A program made the translations under genes and the position numbers. A stretch of 64,000 bases of DNA from an uncultured Phycisphaerales bacterium (GTDB lineage Bacteria; Planctomycetota; Phycisphaerae; Sedimentisphaerales; Anaerobacaceae), in NCBI GenBank assembly GCA_903857265.1, contig CAIODZ010000042.1, positions 87,513 through 151,512 on the forward strand, in the 5' to 3' direction. Under the pieces are notes generated by a model that was given only the letters and a program-made list of their open reading frames with translations, ran no database searches and was not told the DNA's origin. Of this stretch, positions 53,726 through 62,956 are shown in pieces; positions within the stretch are counted from its first letter, which is position 1; the number at the start of each line of letters is the position of its first letter.

Positions 53726-54106
53726 ATGAAAACACTTAACGCATTCAGAATCATCCTTGTTTTCTGTATCGGTCTGGTCATCTCTTTATGTTTAGCCAAT
53801 GGAGAAACCCCGCAAGTAAAGCCAAGTCAGGAGCACATGGTTTGGGTTGAGAAGTGCCTGAGAGATTTTGAGTCCATTAAGCCGGGCATGACGAGGGGCG
53901 AAATACAGAAGAAATTTCCGATGGATGGAGGCGTTCAGGGTGTATCACCTGGCCGATTTGCGCATCCAGAGTGCGGTTATTTCAAAGTTGCTGTTGAGTT
54001 TGATTTCAAGCGTAACGAGAAGGATCAAGGCCGTGCCATATTTTCGCCGGAAGACAAGGCCACGAAAATATCAAAGCCGTATATCGAAAGGCCGGTTGGG
54101 GACTGA
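53726..54106 (+). CDS. Small secreted protein, SmpA/BamE-like motif
   Basis: 126 residues from the ATG at 53726, which has GGAGG 7 nt before it. The N-terminus is a signal peptide (LNAFRIILVFCIGLVISLCL). The segment SIKPGMTRGEIQKKFPMDGG resembles the 'L-x-x-G-M-T-x-x-E' repeat seen in SmpA/OmlA/BamE small outer-membrane proteins, but the rest does not match clearly. The frame is open upstream to 53627 without a good start there. Function unknown. Confidence 0.6.
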   Translation: MKTLNAFRIILVFCIGLVISLCLANGETPQVKPSQEHMVWVEKCLRDFESIKPGMTRGEIQKKFPMDGGVQGVSPGRFAHPECGYFKVAVEFDFKRNEKDQGRAIFSPEDKATKISKPYIERPVGD

Positions 54107-54153
54107 ACTGTGAATCAAAGGCCAAATAATCAGACTAATCAAGGAGAAAAACA

Positions 54154-54483
54154 ATGCAAATGCCGGTAACGACAACTTTCACAATCGAAGGATTTCAAAT
54201 CAGGGAATACAAGGGCGTGGTTCGCGGCATCATAGTCCGTTCGCCGACGATTGCCCAGGGAATTATGGGAGGGCTAAAGAATATCATAGGAGGAAAAATA
54301 GGGGCATATACTCAGATGTGCGAACAGGCCCGACAGCAGGCATACGAATTGCTGATGGAGCACGCACAGGAAACAGGCGCCAATGCCATTGTTGGCTTGC
54401 GATATGACGCTTCCGATGTAGCCGACTCCGCCACCGAAGTCCTATGTTACGGCACCGCAGTTATTATCGAGCTGCAAAAATAA
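54154..54483 (+). CDS. YbjQ family protein
   Basis: 109 residues, a typical YbjQ (UPF0145) size. TTFTIEGFQIREYKGVVRGI, GGKIGAYTQMCEQARQQAYE and GANAIVGLRYDASDV are the conserved segments. The family forms pentameric rings and has been linked to metal binding only by weak evidence. It has an AGGAGA ribosome site and lies 47 nt after the small secreted protein, so a shared transcript is possible. Confidence 0.88.
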   Translation: MQMPVTTTFTIEGFQIREYKGVVRGIIVRSPTIAQGIMGGLKNIIGGKIGAYTQMCEQARQQAYELLMEHAQETGANAIVGLRYDASDVADSATEVLCYGTAVIIELQK

Positions 54484-54546
54484 GCGGACAAATTTATTTC
54501 AGACGGCTCGCCGGTATCTCTGCTGACAACGAAAATAGGGGGACAG

Positions 54547-55233
54547 ATGGCTAAAGACAGTCGAAATACGAGACACAAAATAGGCCTCATGTTTTTCGCG
54601 GGCATCTTCATTTTGCCTTCTGTCAGTTTGGCGGAAAACCAATGGGAACCTGCAATAAAGGCGTTTGAGGCGCAGGACGCTAAAAAAAGCCCTCCGAAAG
54701 ACGCCGTCTTGTTCATTGGCAGCTCAAGCATTCGCTGGTGGCGTACAGACCAGTTATTTTCCGAATTTCCGGTAATTAACAGGGGATTCGGCGGCGCACA
54801 GACATCCGATATCAATTACTATTTGAATCGCATCGTCGTCCCCTATAAGCCGAAGGTTATTGTCTTCTATTGCGGGGGCAATGATTTAGCCCAAAAAACA
54901 CCTGAGCAGGTCTTCCTGGATTTCAACTCATTTTATGTCTCTGTTCATAACGCTTTACCGAAAACACGTATTATCTATATGTCTCTTAAACCGGGACCTG
55001 CCTCGTGGAGCACTCGTCAATTGTGCTATGAAGTGAATAATAGGGTCAAAACACTTTGTGAAAAACAGGAAAATCTTTTTTATGTCGATGTCGCCACGGG
55101 AATGTTAAATTCAAAAGGGCTGCCTGACCCAAATGACTATCAGAAAGACGGCGTTCATCTGACATATAGAGCGGATATAAAATGGGCGGCACTGCTCAGG
55201 CCGACGCTGAGAAAAATATATAACCTTAAATAA
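54547..55233 (+). CDS. Secreted SGNH/GDSL hydrolase
   Basis: 228 residues with a signal peptide (HKIGLMFFAGIFILPSVSLA). SGNH blocks: Ser in FIGSSSIRWW near 58, Gly in RGFGGAQTSD near 82, Asn in YCGGNDLAQK near 110, and Asp-x-x-His in DGVHLTYRAD near 203. Such enzymes are secreted esterases or deacetylases acting on decorated polysaccharides. It is 9 nt before the rhamnosidase gene, and the two signal peptides are alike, so they probably work on the same glycan. Confidence 0.9.
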   Translation: MAKDSRNTRHKIGLMFFAGIFILPSVSLAENQWEPAIKAFEAQDAKKSPPKDAVLFIGSSSIRWWRTDQLFSEFPVINRGFGGAQTSDINYYLNRIVVPYKPKVIVFYCGGNDLAQKTPEQVFLDFNSFYVSVHNALPKTRIIYMSLKPGPASWSTRQLCYEVNNRVKTLCEKQENLFYVDVATGMLNSKGLPDPNDYQKDGVHLTYRADIKWAALLRPTLRKIYNLK

Positions 55234-55242
55234 GGAATTCTT

Positions 55243-57633
55243 ATGGCAAGGGTAAGATATGAAATCGGTCTTTTGTTTTTCACAGGCGTTTTATCTGTTC
55301 TGCCTGCCGTCGCACAGGCATCGGATGCTAATATTAATCCTGACTTTTTAACAAAACGCTGGCAGGCATCATGGATTTCACATCCCACGGCGTCGCCGAA
55401 AGATTACGGCGTGTATCACTTCCGCAGGACCTTCGACCTCGAAACGCAACCTGAAAAATTTATCATTCACGTCTCGGCGGATAACCGTTATCGACTCTTT
55501 GTCAATGGCCAAAGCGTCTGCCGGGGACCTGCACGGGGCGACCTTATGCACTGGCGATTCGAAACAGTCGATATCGCCCCTTACCTCGTAAAAGGCAAAA
55601 ACACAATAGCCGCGGTCGTCTGGAATTTTGGCGAATTTATCCCCGGCGCGCAGATGACCCTGCGCACGGCCTTTGTCCTCCAAGCCGATGACCCAAAATT
55701 CAATTTTCTCAACACCGACCAAAAATGGAAGGTCATTCAGGACACAGCTTATTCGCCTGTTCCATCCACACTGAATACTTTCAATGTTGTCGGCCCAGGC
55801 GAAAAAATAGTCGCGGACAAATACCCCTGGGGCTGGCAGCAGACCGATTTCAACGACGGCGACTGGGCAAAAGTCCGCCTGCTCGATAAAGCGGTGCCCC
55901 CCGGCGTCGCTACCAACAATACCTGGATGCTCGTGCCCAGAACAATCCCTCTGATGGAAGACAAATTGCAGCGAATCGACAAGGTGAGAAGAACAGCCGG
56001 CGTGGAAATCAACGATAACTTTTTCGACGGCCAACAGAAACTGACGATTCCCCCGAACACCAATGCGACAATCCTTTTCGACCAGACCTTCCTCACCACC
56101 GCCTATCCTGAACTTTCAGTCAGCGGCGGCAGGGACTCACAAATTGTTTTAACTTACAGCGAAGCCCTCTTCGATTCCAAAATGCAAAAAGGCAACCGCG
56201 ATGAAATTGAAGGCCGAAAAATCGTTGGCTTCGAAGATACCTTCCTGCCCGATGGCGGCGATAATCGTCTCTTCAGCACGTTGTGGTTTCGGACCTGGCG
56301 TTATCTCCAGATGGATATCCAGACCAAAGATGCCCCCTTAACAATCAACGATTTTCTCAGCAGATTCACCGCGTACCCATTCAAAGAAAACGCGGTCTTT
56401 GCCAGCTCCGACCCATCCATAAAAAATATCTGGGACGTCGGCTGGCGCACCGCCCGCCTGTGCGCCGGCGAAACTTACTACGACTGCCCCTACTACGAAC
56501 AGCTCCAGTACGTCGGGGACACCCGCATACAGGCGCTTATTTCGCTTTACGTCTCCGGCGATGACCGCCTTATGCGAAACACAATCACCGCCTTCGATGA
56601 CTCCCGCGTCGCCGAGGGCCTAACCCAGAGCCGATACCCCTGCTCATCTATGCAGATTATCCCGCCTTATTCGCTATTCTGGGTTGCTATGGTTCACGAT
56701 TACTGGATGCACCGCGACGACCCCCAATTCGTCAAATCATATCTGCCCGGCATCGACTCCGTCCTGGATTGGCACGAAAAATACATCGGCGCAAACGGAA
56801 TGCTCGGCAAAACCCCCTGGTGGAATTTCGTTGACTGGGCCTGGCCCTGGGACAAAAACAAAGGTATAGGCGGCATCCCCTCCGGCGCAGAACTTGGCCA
56901 ATCTTCGATTCTCACTTTGCAATTCGTTTACGCCCTAAATTACGCCGCACAACTTAATGACAATCTCGGCAGGAAGTATTTCGCGGACCATTACAGGAAA
57001 TTGTCCGATTCGCTTAAAAAATCCACCTATAAACTTTGCTGGGATGACAAACGGGGTCTTTTGGCCGACACGCCGGATAAAACCATTTTCAGCCAGCACG
57101 CCAATATTCTCGCCGTGCTCGTCGATTTGGTCCCGCCCAACGAGCAGAAAAAGCTGATGGAAAAAGTCGTCTCCGAAAAAGACCTTATCCAGTGCACCTT
57201 TTATTTCCGTTACTATCTTGTCCGGGCTATTAAAAAAGTCGGCCTCGGCGACCGCTACATCGAAATGCTCCAGCCCTGGCGCGATATGCTCAAAATTGGT
57301 CTTACGACTTTCGCGGAAAATCCCGAACCCACCCGCTCCGATTGTCACGCCTGGAGCGCAAGCCCCAATTACGATTTGCTGGCGACCGTCTGCGGCATCG
57401 AGCCGGCCCAAGTGGGTTTCAAATCCGTCAGAATTGAACCGCACCTTGGCCCTTTAACCTGGGTCGAGGGCAAAATGCCCCATCCTCTCGGCGAAATTAC
57501 TGTCCACCTCGAACGCTATGGGAAAGCCGGCATCAAAGGCAGCATAACTTTGCCCCCGGGCCTGACTGGGAAATTTTTCTGGAACGGAAAATCAGTCGAC
57601 CTGAAATCCGGCCTGCAAATGATTACTTTATAA
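55243..57633 (+). CDS. Secreted alpha-L-rhamnosidase (GH78-type)
   Basis: 796 residues with a signal peptide (YEIGLLFFTGVLSVLPAVAQA). After an N-terminal beta-sandwich carbohydrate-binding domain (FIIHVSADNRYRLFVNGQSV, near 68) comes a six-hairpin (alpha/alpha)6 catalytic domain; the conserved acid region is DCPYYEQLQYVGDTR near 416 and a downstream WWNFVDWAW near 520. A closing beta domain (VRIEPHLGPLTWVEGKMPHP) is normal for GH78. The DCP...E...GD phrase identifies the family. It releases terminal rhamnose from plant or algal polysaccharides outside the cell. Confidence 0.88.
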   Translation: MARVRYEIGLLFFTGVLSVLPAVAQASDANINPDFLTKRWQASWISHPTASPKDYGVYHFRRTFDLETQPEKFIIHVSADNRYRLFVNGQSVCRGPARGDLMHWRFETVDIAPYLVKGKNTIAAVVWNFGEFIPGAQMTLRTAFVLQADDPKFNFLNTDQKWKVIQDTAYSPVPSTLNTFNVVGPGEKIVADKYPWGWQQTDFNDGDWAKVRLLDKAVPPGVATNNTWMLVPRTIPLMEDKLQRIDKVRRTAGVEINDNFFDGQQKLTIPPNTNATILFDQTFLTTAYPELSVSGGRDSQIVLTYSEALFDSKMQKGNRDEIEGRKIVGFEDTFLPDGGDNRLFSTLWFRTWRYLQMDIQTKDAPLTINDFLSRFTAYPFKENAVFASSDPSIKNIWDVGWRTARLCAGETYYDCPYYEQLQYVGDTRIQALISLYVSGDDRLMRNTITAFDDSRVAEGLTQSRYPCSSMQIIPPYSLFWVAMVHDYWMHRDDPQFVKSYLPGIDSVLDWHEKYIGANGMLGKTPWWNFVDWAWPWDKNKGIGGIPSGAELGQSSILTLQFVYALNYAAQLNDNLGRKYFADHYRKLSDSLKKSTYKLCWDDKRGLLADTPDKTIFSQHANILAVLVDLVPPNEQKKLMEKVVSEKDLIQCTFYFRYYLVRAIKKVGLGDRYIEMLQPWRDMLKIGLTTFAENPEPTRSDCHAWSASPNYDLLATVCGIEPAQVGFKSVRIEPHLGPLTWVEGKMPHPLGEITVHLERYGKAGIKGSITLPPGLTGKFFWNGKSVDLKSGLQMITL

Positions 57634-57687
57634 AATTCATAACAAGGCATTTCTCAAACTGGGGATGAGTCGGTCGTTTCAGCCGAG

Positions 57688-57716
57688 TTGATTTTCACAG
57701 GCAGGGGGGGTATAGT
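57688..57716 (+). promoter_or_regulatory. Promoter of the GH94-fhs-folD unit
   Basis: TTGATT (57688-57693), a 17-nt spacer and TATAGT (57711-57716) lie about 55 nt before the GH94 ATG, which has an AGGAG ribosome site. Confidence 0.7.
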
Positions 57717-57769
57717 AGCGGGCTTAAAGAACGTATTAGATTGTATTTTAAGGTTCATAGGAGTCAACA

Positions 57770-60223
57770 ATGCCGGGAAACAAGCGTTACGGTTATTTCG
57801 ATAACAAAGCCAGGGAGTTTGTCATTACCAGGCCCGATACCCCCACACCGTGGATAAATTACCTTGGTTGCCAGGATTACCTCGGCATCATATCCAACAC
57901 CGCGGGCGGCTACAGTTTCTATCGCGACGCATGCTTACGTCGCCTGCTGCGATACCACTATAATGCGATACCAAAGGATAACCCCGGCAGATACATCTAT
58001 GTCTGCGACGGCAAAAAAACCTGGAGTCCCGGCTTCAAACCCGTAAAGACCAAACTCGACGATTATAAATGCAGGCACGGACTCGGCTACACGGTAATTG
58101 AAGGGGCACTGGATGGCCTGAGGGTCTCGACAACGTATTTTGTCCCTATTGATACGAATGCCGAAATCTGGTCGGTCGCGGTAACCAATGAAAGCCGCAA
58201 ATCAAAAGATATTGACCTGTTTAGTTATGCGGAGTTTTGCCTTTATAATGCCATTGATGACTCCACCAATTTCCAGCGCAACTGGAACATCGCCGAAATG
58301 GAAATCGAAGGCAGCGCCATATTTCACAAGACCGAATATCGTGAACGCCGCAATCATTTTGTTGGTTTCTGGTGCAGCGAAAAAATCGCCGGCTTTGACA
58401 CAATGCGGGATGCCTTCCTCGGTCGTTTGAATGACTATGGCTGCCCCGATGTCGTAAAACGTCGTCAGGCGACAAACAGCGTCGCGCACAGTTGGCAGCC
58501 GGTCGGCTCGCACCAGGTTAAACTGTCCCTGAAACCCGGCCAGACCAAACGCCTGCATTTCGTTCTGGGCTACGTCGAAAACCCGCAGCAGGAAAAATTC
58601 TCATCCCCGGGCATTATAAATAAGAAGAGATTCTACGAAACAATCGCAGGGTTAAAAACCGCCGGCCAGGTTGATGCTCAGTTGAAGAAACTCAAAAACT
58701 TCTGGGCGGACGCACTTTCGGGCTACCAGGTCAAGATAGGCAACGAGCACGTCGAGCGAATGGCCAATATCTGGAACCAGTATCAGTGTATGGTAACCTT
58801 TAATCTTTCCCGTGCGGCCAGCTCATTCGAGACGGGCGTCAGCAGGGGGCTTGGCTTCCGCGATTCCAACCAGGACATTCTTGGTTTTGTTCACATCGTC
58901 CCCGAACGCGCCCGCCAGCGAATAATCGATTTGGCCTCCACCCAAAATCACGACGGCTCGTGCTATCACCAGTATCAACCGTTGACCAAGAAGGGCAACG
59001 ATGCGGTCGGCACGGGCTTCAGCGACGACCCACTCTGGCTGATTGTCTCAACGGCAGCATATATCAAGGAAACCGGCGACTGGACGATTCTCAACGCTCC
59101 TGCCGGCTATCAGGATGTCCCCGGCAGCGAAAAAAATACGAAGATGATAGACCACCTGCACCTTTCGATGAAACACGTCCTTGACCTCCGCGGCCCTCAT
59201 GGATTGCCCCTGATTCAGCACGCCGACTGGAACGACTGCCTCAATCTCAATTGTTTCAGCAACAACCCCGGCGAGAGTTTCCAGACCAGCGGCGATATCG
59301 AGGGCGGCAAGGCGGAATCCGTAATGGTCGCGCAACTGTTCGTTTACGCGGCGAAAGAATTAACGGGTCTGCTTGAACATCTTGGCCAAAAGGACAAGGT
59401 TTCTGAATATGCCCGTCAGGCGGACGATATGCGAAAAGTCATTCTCAAGCACGGCTGGGATGGCAAATGGTTTATCCGCGCTTACGACCATTTTGAAAAG
59501 CCCGTTGGCTCTAAGGTTTGCGATGAAGGAAAGATTTTCATCGAGACACAGGGCTGGGGCGTTATGGCCCAAATCGGACTTGATGACGGTAAAGCGATTG
59601 CGGCGCTCGACAGCGCCTGGCAATATCTCGCGGATGCCAATGGTATGGTCCTTAATCAGCCCGCCTTTACATATTATCAGGACCGCTTAGGTGAGATTAC
59701 CTCTTACCCGCCCGGCTACAAAGAAAACGCCAGTATTTTCTGCCACAATAATACCTGGGTCATCATAGGCGAGACAATCGTCGGCAGGGGGGACAAGGCC
59801 TGGGAGCTTTACACGAGAATCTGCCCCAGCACCAAAGAAGACAACGCCGACATTTATAAGTGCGAGCCGTATTGCTTCGCGCAAACAATATCAGGCCACG
59901 ACAGCCCCTTGCCGGGCGAAGGAAAGAACTCCTGGCTTACCGGAACCGCTTCCTGGAGCTTTACGGCACTGGCGCAATATATCCTTGGCGTCAGGGCGGA
60001 GCACGACGGGCTTAGGATTGACCCCTGTATTCCGCCTGACTGGAAAAAATTTACTGTTACGCGCAAGTTCAGAGGGGCGACATATAAGATAAAGGTATTG
60101 AATCCCGACGCTGTTTGTCGGGGCGTGAAGAAAATGTTAGTCAATGGCAAAGAAACCGCCGGCAACATCGTCGGCGTATTTAAAGCGGGCAGCGTTGTAG
60201 ATGTCGAAATTCGATTAGGATAA
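57770..60223 (+). CDS. GH94 disaccharide phosphorylase, cellobiose phosphorylase-like
   Basis: 817 residues, the normal cytoplasmic GH94 size, and no signal peptide. The opening GYFDNKAREFVITRPDTPTP and NYLGCQDYLGIISNTAGGYS are family hallmarks. The catalytic acid lies in HADWNDCLN near residue 487, in the (alpha/alpha)6 barrel, and EIRGATYK-type closing beta domain residues follow. It splits a beta-linked disaccharide with phosphate into glucose-1-phosphate and glucose, saving ATP. Among GH94 activities, cellobiose phosphorylase is likeliest by length and N-terminal motif. fhs and folD follow on the same strand. Confidence 0.88.
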   Translation: MPGNKRYGYFDNKAREFVITRPDTPTPWINYLGCQDYLGIISNTAGGYSFYRDACLRRLLRYHYNAIPKDNPGRYIYVCDGKKTWSPGFKPVKTKLDDYKCRHGLGYTVIEGALDGLRVSTTYFVPIDTNAEIWSVAVTNESRKSKDIDLFSYAEFCLYNAIDDSTNFQRNWNIAEMEIEGSAIFHKTEYRERRNHFVGFWCSEKIAGFDTMRDAFLGRLNDYGCPDVVKRRQATNSVAHSWQPVGSHQVKLSLKPGQTKRLHFVLGYVENPQQEKFSSPGIINKKRFYETIAGLKTAGQVDAQLKKLKNFWADALSGYQVKIGNEHVERMANIWNQYQCMVTFNLSRAASSFETGVSRGLGFRDSNQDILGFVHIVPERARQRIIDLASTQNHDGSCYHQYQPLTKKGNDAVGTGFSDDPLWLIVSTAAYIKETGDWTILNAPAGYQDVPGSEKNTKMIDHLHLSMKHVLDLRGPHGLPLIQHADWNDCLNLNCFSNNPGESFQTSGDIEGGKAESVMVAQLFVYAAKELTGLLEHLGQKDKVSEYARQADDMRKVILKHGWDGKWFIRAYDHFEKPVGSKVCDEGKIFIETQGWGVMAQIGLDDGKAIAALDSAWQYLADANGMVLNQPAFTYYQDRLGEITSYPPGYKENASIFCHNNTWVIIGETIVGRGDKAWELYTRICPSTKEDNADIYKCEPYCFAQTISGHDSPLPGEGKNSWLTGTASWSFTALAQYILGVRAEHDGLRIDPCIPPDWKKFTVTRKFRGATYKIKVLNPDAVCRGVKKMLVNGKETAGNIVGVFKAGSVVDVEIRLG

Positions 60224-60277
60224 CAGCGGGTGAAACCGGAACGCGATTTAATTGCCAGGCGGCGAAGGAAATGTTCA

Positions 60278-62041
60278 ATGAAACTTGACCCGACGAAGAT
60301 GAAGAACTGGGAAATAGCCGAGGCGGCTGAGAAAAATATCAAATCGATTTTCCAGTTGGCCGAAGAAATAGGGCTGCAAAAAGACGAATTGCTTCCGTCA
60401 GGCCATACTTTGGGTAAAGTCCACTTTGCAAAGGTTATCGACCGGCTTAAAGACGTTCCGACGGCCAAATATATCGATGTTACCGCCATCACACCGACGC
60501 CTTTCGGCGAAGGTAAAACAACTACGACCATTGGTCTGATTCAGGGCCTTGCCAAATGCGGCAAACGACCAACCGGCGCAATTCGCCAGCCAAGCGCAGG
60601 CCCGACCTTCAATGTCAAGGGTGGTGCCGCCGGTGGCGGTCTTTCGCAATGTCTTCCTCTTATTCCGTTTTCAATCCGCCTGACGGGTGATATCGATTCA
60701 GTTACAAATGCTCATAACCTGTGCATGGTTGCGCTCACCGCACGAATGCAGCATGAAAAAAACTATGATGATGAACGGCTCGCGAAAAGAAACCTGCGAC
60801 GGCTCGATATCGACCCCGATTCCATACAAATCGGCTGGGCGATTGACCTTTGCGCTCAATCGCTTCGCAATATAAGAATAGGTCTGGGCGGCAAAAACAA
60901 CGGCTTCGAAATGAATTCCGGCTTCCAGATAACCGTCTCCAGCGAAGTTATGGCTATCCTCGCGATTTCGAAAAATCTCGCCGATTTCCGGCAGCGTATA
61001 GCAAGAATCGTGGTCGCCAGGGACCGCAAAGGCAATGATATAACAGCCGCGGACCTCGAGGTTGATGGAGCAATGACCGCCTGGATGCTCGATGCTCTCA
61101 ACCCCAACTTGCTTCAGACGATGGAAGGCCAGCCCCTCTTTGCCCACGCGGGTCCCTTTGCCAATATTGCCATAGGCCAAAGCTCGATAATCGCCGACCT
61201 TGTAGCGACAAAGCTGGGCGATTATCACGTAACCGAAAGCGGCTTCGGTACCGACGTTGGCTACGAAAAGTTCTGGAATCTTAAATGCAGAATTTCCGGG
61301 CTTAAACCCGGCGCCGTGGTCATAGTCGCGACCGTTCGCGCCCTGAAAATGCACGGCGGCGGCCCACCGGTCAGACCAGGCGCGCCTCTCAGCGAGGAAT
61401 ACACAAAAGAGCATCTCGACCTGCTCGAAAAGGGCTGCGAGAACCTGATGGCGCACATTGACATAGTGAAAAAAAGCGGCGTCAGGCCAATTGTGTGTAT
61501 AAACAGCTTCAGTGCAGATACTAAGGCCGAGCACAAGCTCATCAAAAAAATCGCTGAGCAGCAGGGTGCAATCGCGGTTGTTTCCGAACACTGGCTCAAA
61601 GGCGGCGAGGGCGCTATCGAGCTGGCACAGGCTGTGATTGATATGTGTGAGCAGAAAAACAGCTTCAAACATTTGTATGATTACGAATTGCCCCTGCGAA
61701 AACGTATAGAGCTGATTGCCAAAGAGGTTTATGGCGCCAACGGCGTTTCGTATTCCGAGATTGCACTTGAAAAGCTAAAATCGCTGGAGGCGAATCCGGC
61801 GACGCAGAAGTTTGGATTGTGTATGGCAAAGACGCACCTGAGTTTGTCTTACGACCCGGAATTCAAAGGCCGGCCCATCGGCTGGCAACTGCCCATCAGG
61901 GATGTCCTGATTTACAAAGGCGCGGAATTTATCGTGCCGCTGGCGGGCGAAATCAAGCTTATGCCAGGCACAAGCTCGAACCCGGCCTTTAGAAGAATTG
62001 ATGTTGATGTGAATACCGGGAAGGTAAAAGGATTGCTATAA
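60278..62041 (+). CDS. fhs: Formate--tetrahydrofolate ligase
   Basis: 587 residues from the ATG at 60278 (MKLDPTKMKNWEIAEAAEKN), which has AAGGA 8 nt before it; an upstream GTG at 60230 would add 16 basic residues unlike the family. The ATP loop TPFGEGKTTTTIGLIQGL near 74, ITGSAGPTF-like SAGPTFNVKGGAAGGG near 107, and NGFEMNSGFQITVSSEVMAI near 208 identify it. It makes 10-formyl-THF from formate. It follows GH94 after 54 nt and precedes folD after 23 nt. Confidence 0.95.
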   Translation: MKLDPTKMKNWEIAEAAEKNIKSIFQLAEEIGLQKDELLPSGHTLGKVHFAKVIDRLKDVPTAKYIDVTAITPTPFGEGKTTTTIGLIQGLAKCGKRPTGAIRQPSAGPTFNVKGGAAGGGLSQCLPLIPFSIRLTGDIDSVTNAHNLCMVALTARMQHEKNYDDERLAKRNLRRLDIDPDSIQIGWAIDLCAQSLRNIRIGLGGKNNGFEMNSGFQITVSSEVMAILAISKNLADFRQRIARIVVARDRKGNDITAADLEVDGAMTAWMLDALNPNLLQTMEGQPLFAHAGPFANIAIGQSSIIADLVATKLGDYHVTESGFGTDVGYEKFWNLKCRISGLKPGAVVIVATVRALKMHGGGPPVRPGAPLSEEYTKEHLDLLEKGCENLMAHIDIVKKSGVRPIVCINSFSADTKAEHKLIKKIAEQQGAIAVVSEHWLKGGEGAIELAQAVIDMCEQKNSFKHLYDYELPLRKRIELIAKEVYGANGVSYSEIALEKLKSLEANPATQKFGLCMAKTHLSLSYDPEFKGRPIGWQLPIRDVLIYKGAEFIVPLAGEIKLMPGTSSNPAFRRIDVDVNTGKVKGLL

Positions 62042-62064
62042 TCACCGCTAAGCCGGAGAAAACA

Positions 62065-62955
62065 ATGACTGCGAAGATAATAGACGGAAAACAAATCGCC
62101 GCGGATATGCGGGCAAAACTCAGGACCGACGTTGCCGACCTTGCCAAAAAAGGTATTGTACCGGGACTCGGTGTCATCCTCGTCGGCGATGACCCCGCCT
62201 CTAAATCCTATGTTACCGCAAAGCAGAAGGCCTGTGAGGAAATAGGCATATATTCCGAGGACAATCGCCTGTCCGCCTCGATTCCTCAGAATCAATTAAT
62301 GGCGCACATCAATCGACTCAACAAAGACCCCAAAATCCACGGTATATTAACGCAGTTGCCTCTGCCCAGGCACTTCGATGAGTTAGAAATGCTGATGGCA
62401 ATCGATCCCGCCAAAGATGTGGACGGGTTTCACCCGGTAAACGTAGGCAAAATGGTAACCGGCCAAAAAGCGTTCCTGCCCTGCACCCCCCACGGTGTTG
62501 TCCAGCTTCTCATTAAAAGCGGTGTCAAAATCGAAGGCGCAAACGTTGTCATTGTCGGCAGAAGCAACATCGTCGGCAAACCCTTGGCAAATATACTCAT
62601 CCAGAAAAGCCCTCTCGGTAATGCCACTGTAACCGTATGCCACACTCGAACCAAGAACCTCGCGGAGCATACGAAAAGGGCGGATATCGTTATAGCCGCC
62701 GCGGGCCATCCAAATACTATTACCGCAGGTATGATAAAAGATGGTGCCGTGGTCATCGATGTTGGCGTTAATCGCGTTGAGGACTCAACGAAGAAGGCCG
62801 GCTATCGTCTTGTCGGCGACGTGGATTTCGAGAATGTAAAAGAAAAGGCCTCGCTCATCACCCCCGTCCCAGGCGGCGTCGGCCCTATGACAATAACGAT
62901 GCTTCTCTACAACACCGTCGAATCCGCAAAGCACGCGGCGGGTCTGCTGAAATAA
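62065..62955 (+). CDS. folD: Bifunctional methylene-THF dehydrogenase/cyclohydrolase FolD
   Basis: 296 residues. YVTAKQKACEEIGI near 52 holds the catalytic Lys, GILTQLPLP near 93, DVDGFHPVN near 119, the NADP loop VGRSNIVGKPLA near 169 and PVPGGVGPMTITML near 272. It interconverts 10-formyl-THF and 5,10-methylene-THF, the steps after Fhs. Together the pair routes formate carbon into biosynthesis. It converges with the DUF2961 gene, 1 nt apart. Confidence 0.95.
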   Translation: MTAKIIDGKQIAADMRAKLRTDVADLAKKGIVPGLGVILVGDDPASKSYVTAKQKACEEIGIYSEDNRLSASIPQNQLMAHINRLNKDPKIHGILTQLPLPRHFDELEMLMAIDPAKDVDGFHPVNVGKMVTGQKAFLPCTPHGVVQLLIKSGVKIEGANVVIVGRSNIVGKPLANILIQKSPLGNATVTVCHTRTKNLAEHTKRADIVIAAAGHPNTITAGMIKDGAVVIDVGVNRVEDSTKKAGYRLVGDVDFENVKEKASLITPVPGGVGPMTITMLLYNTVESAKHAAGLLK

Positions 62956-62956
62956 T

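Noticed and set aside
60698..61672. Long open frame (324 codons) antisense to fhs
   Set aside because: It overlaps a full-length, motif-complete Fhs on the other strand and the product has no recognised motif; the opposite strand of GC-biased codons often stays open.
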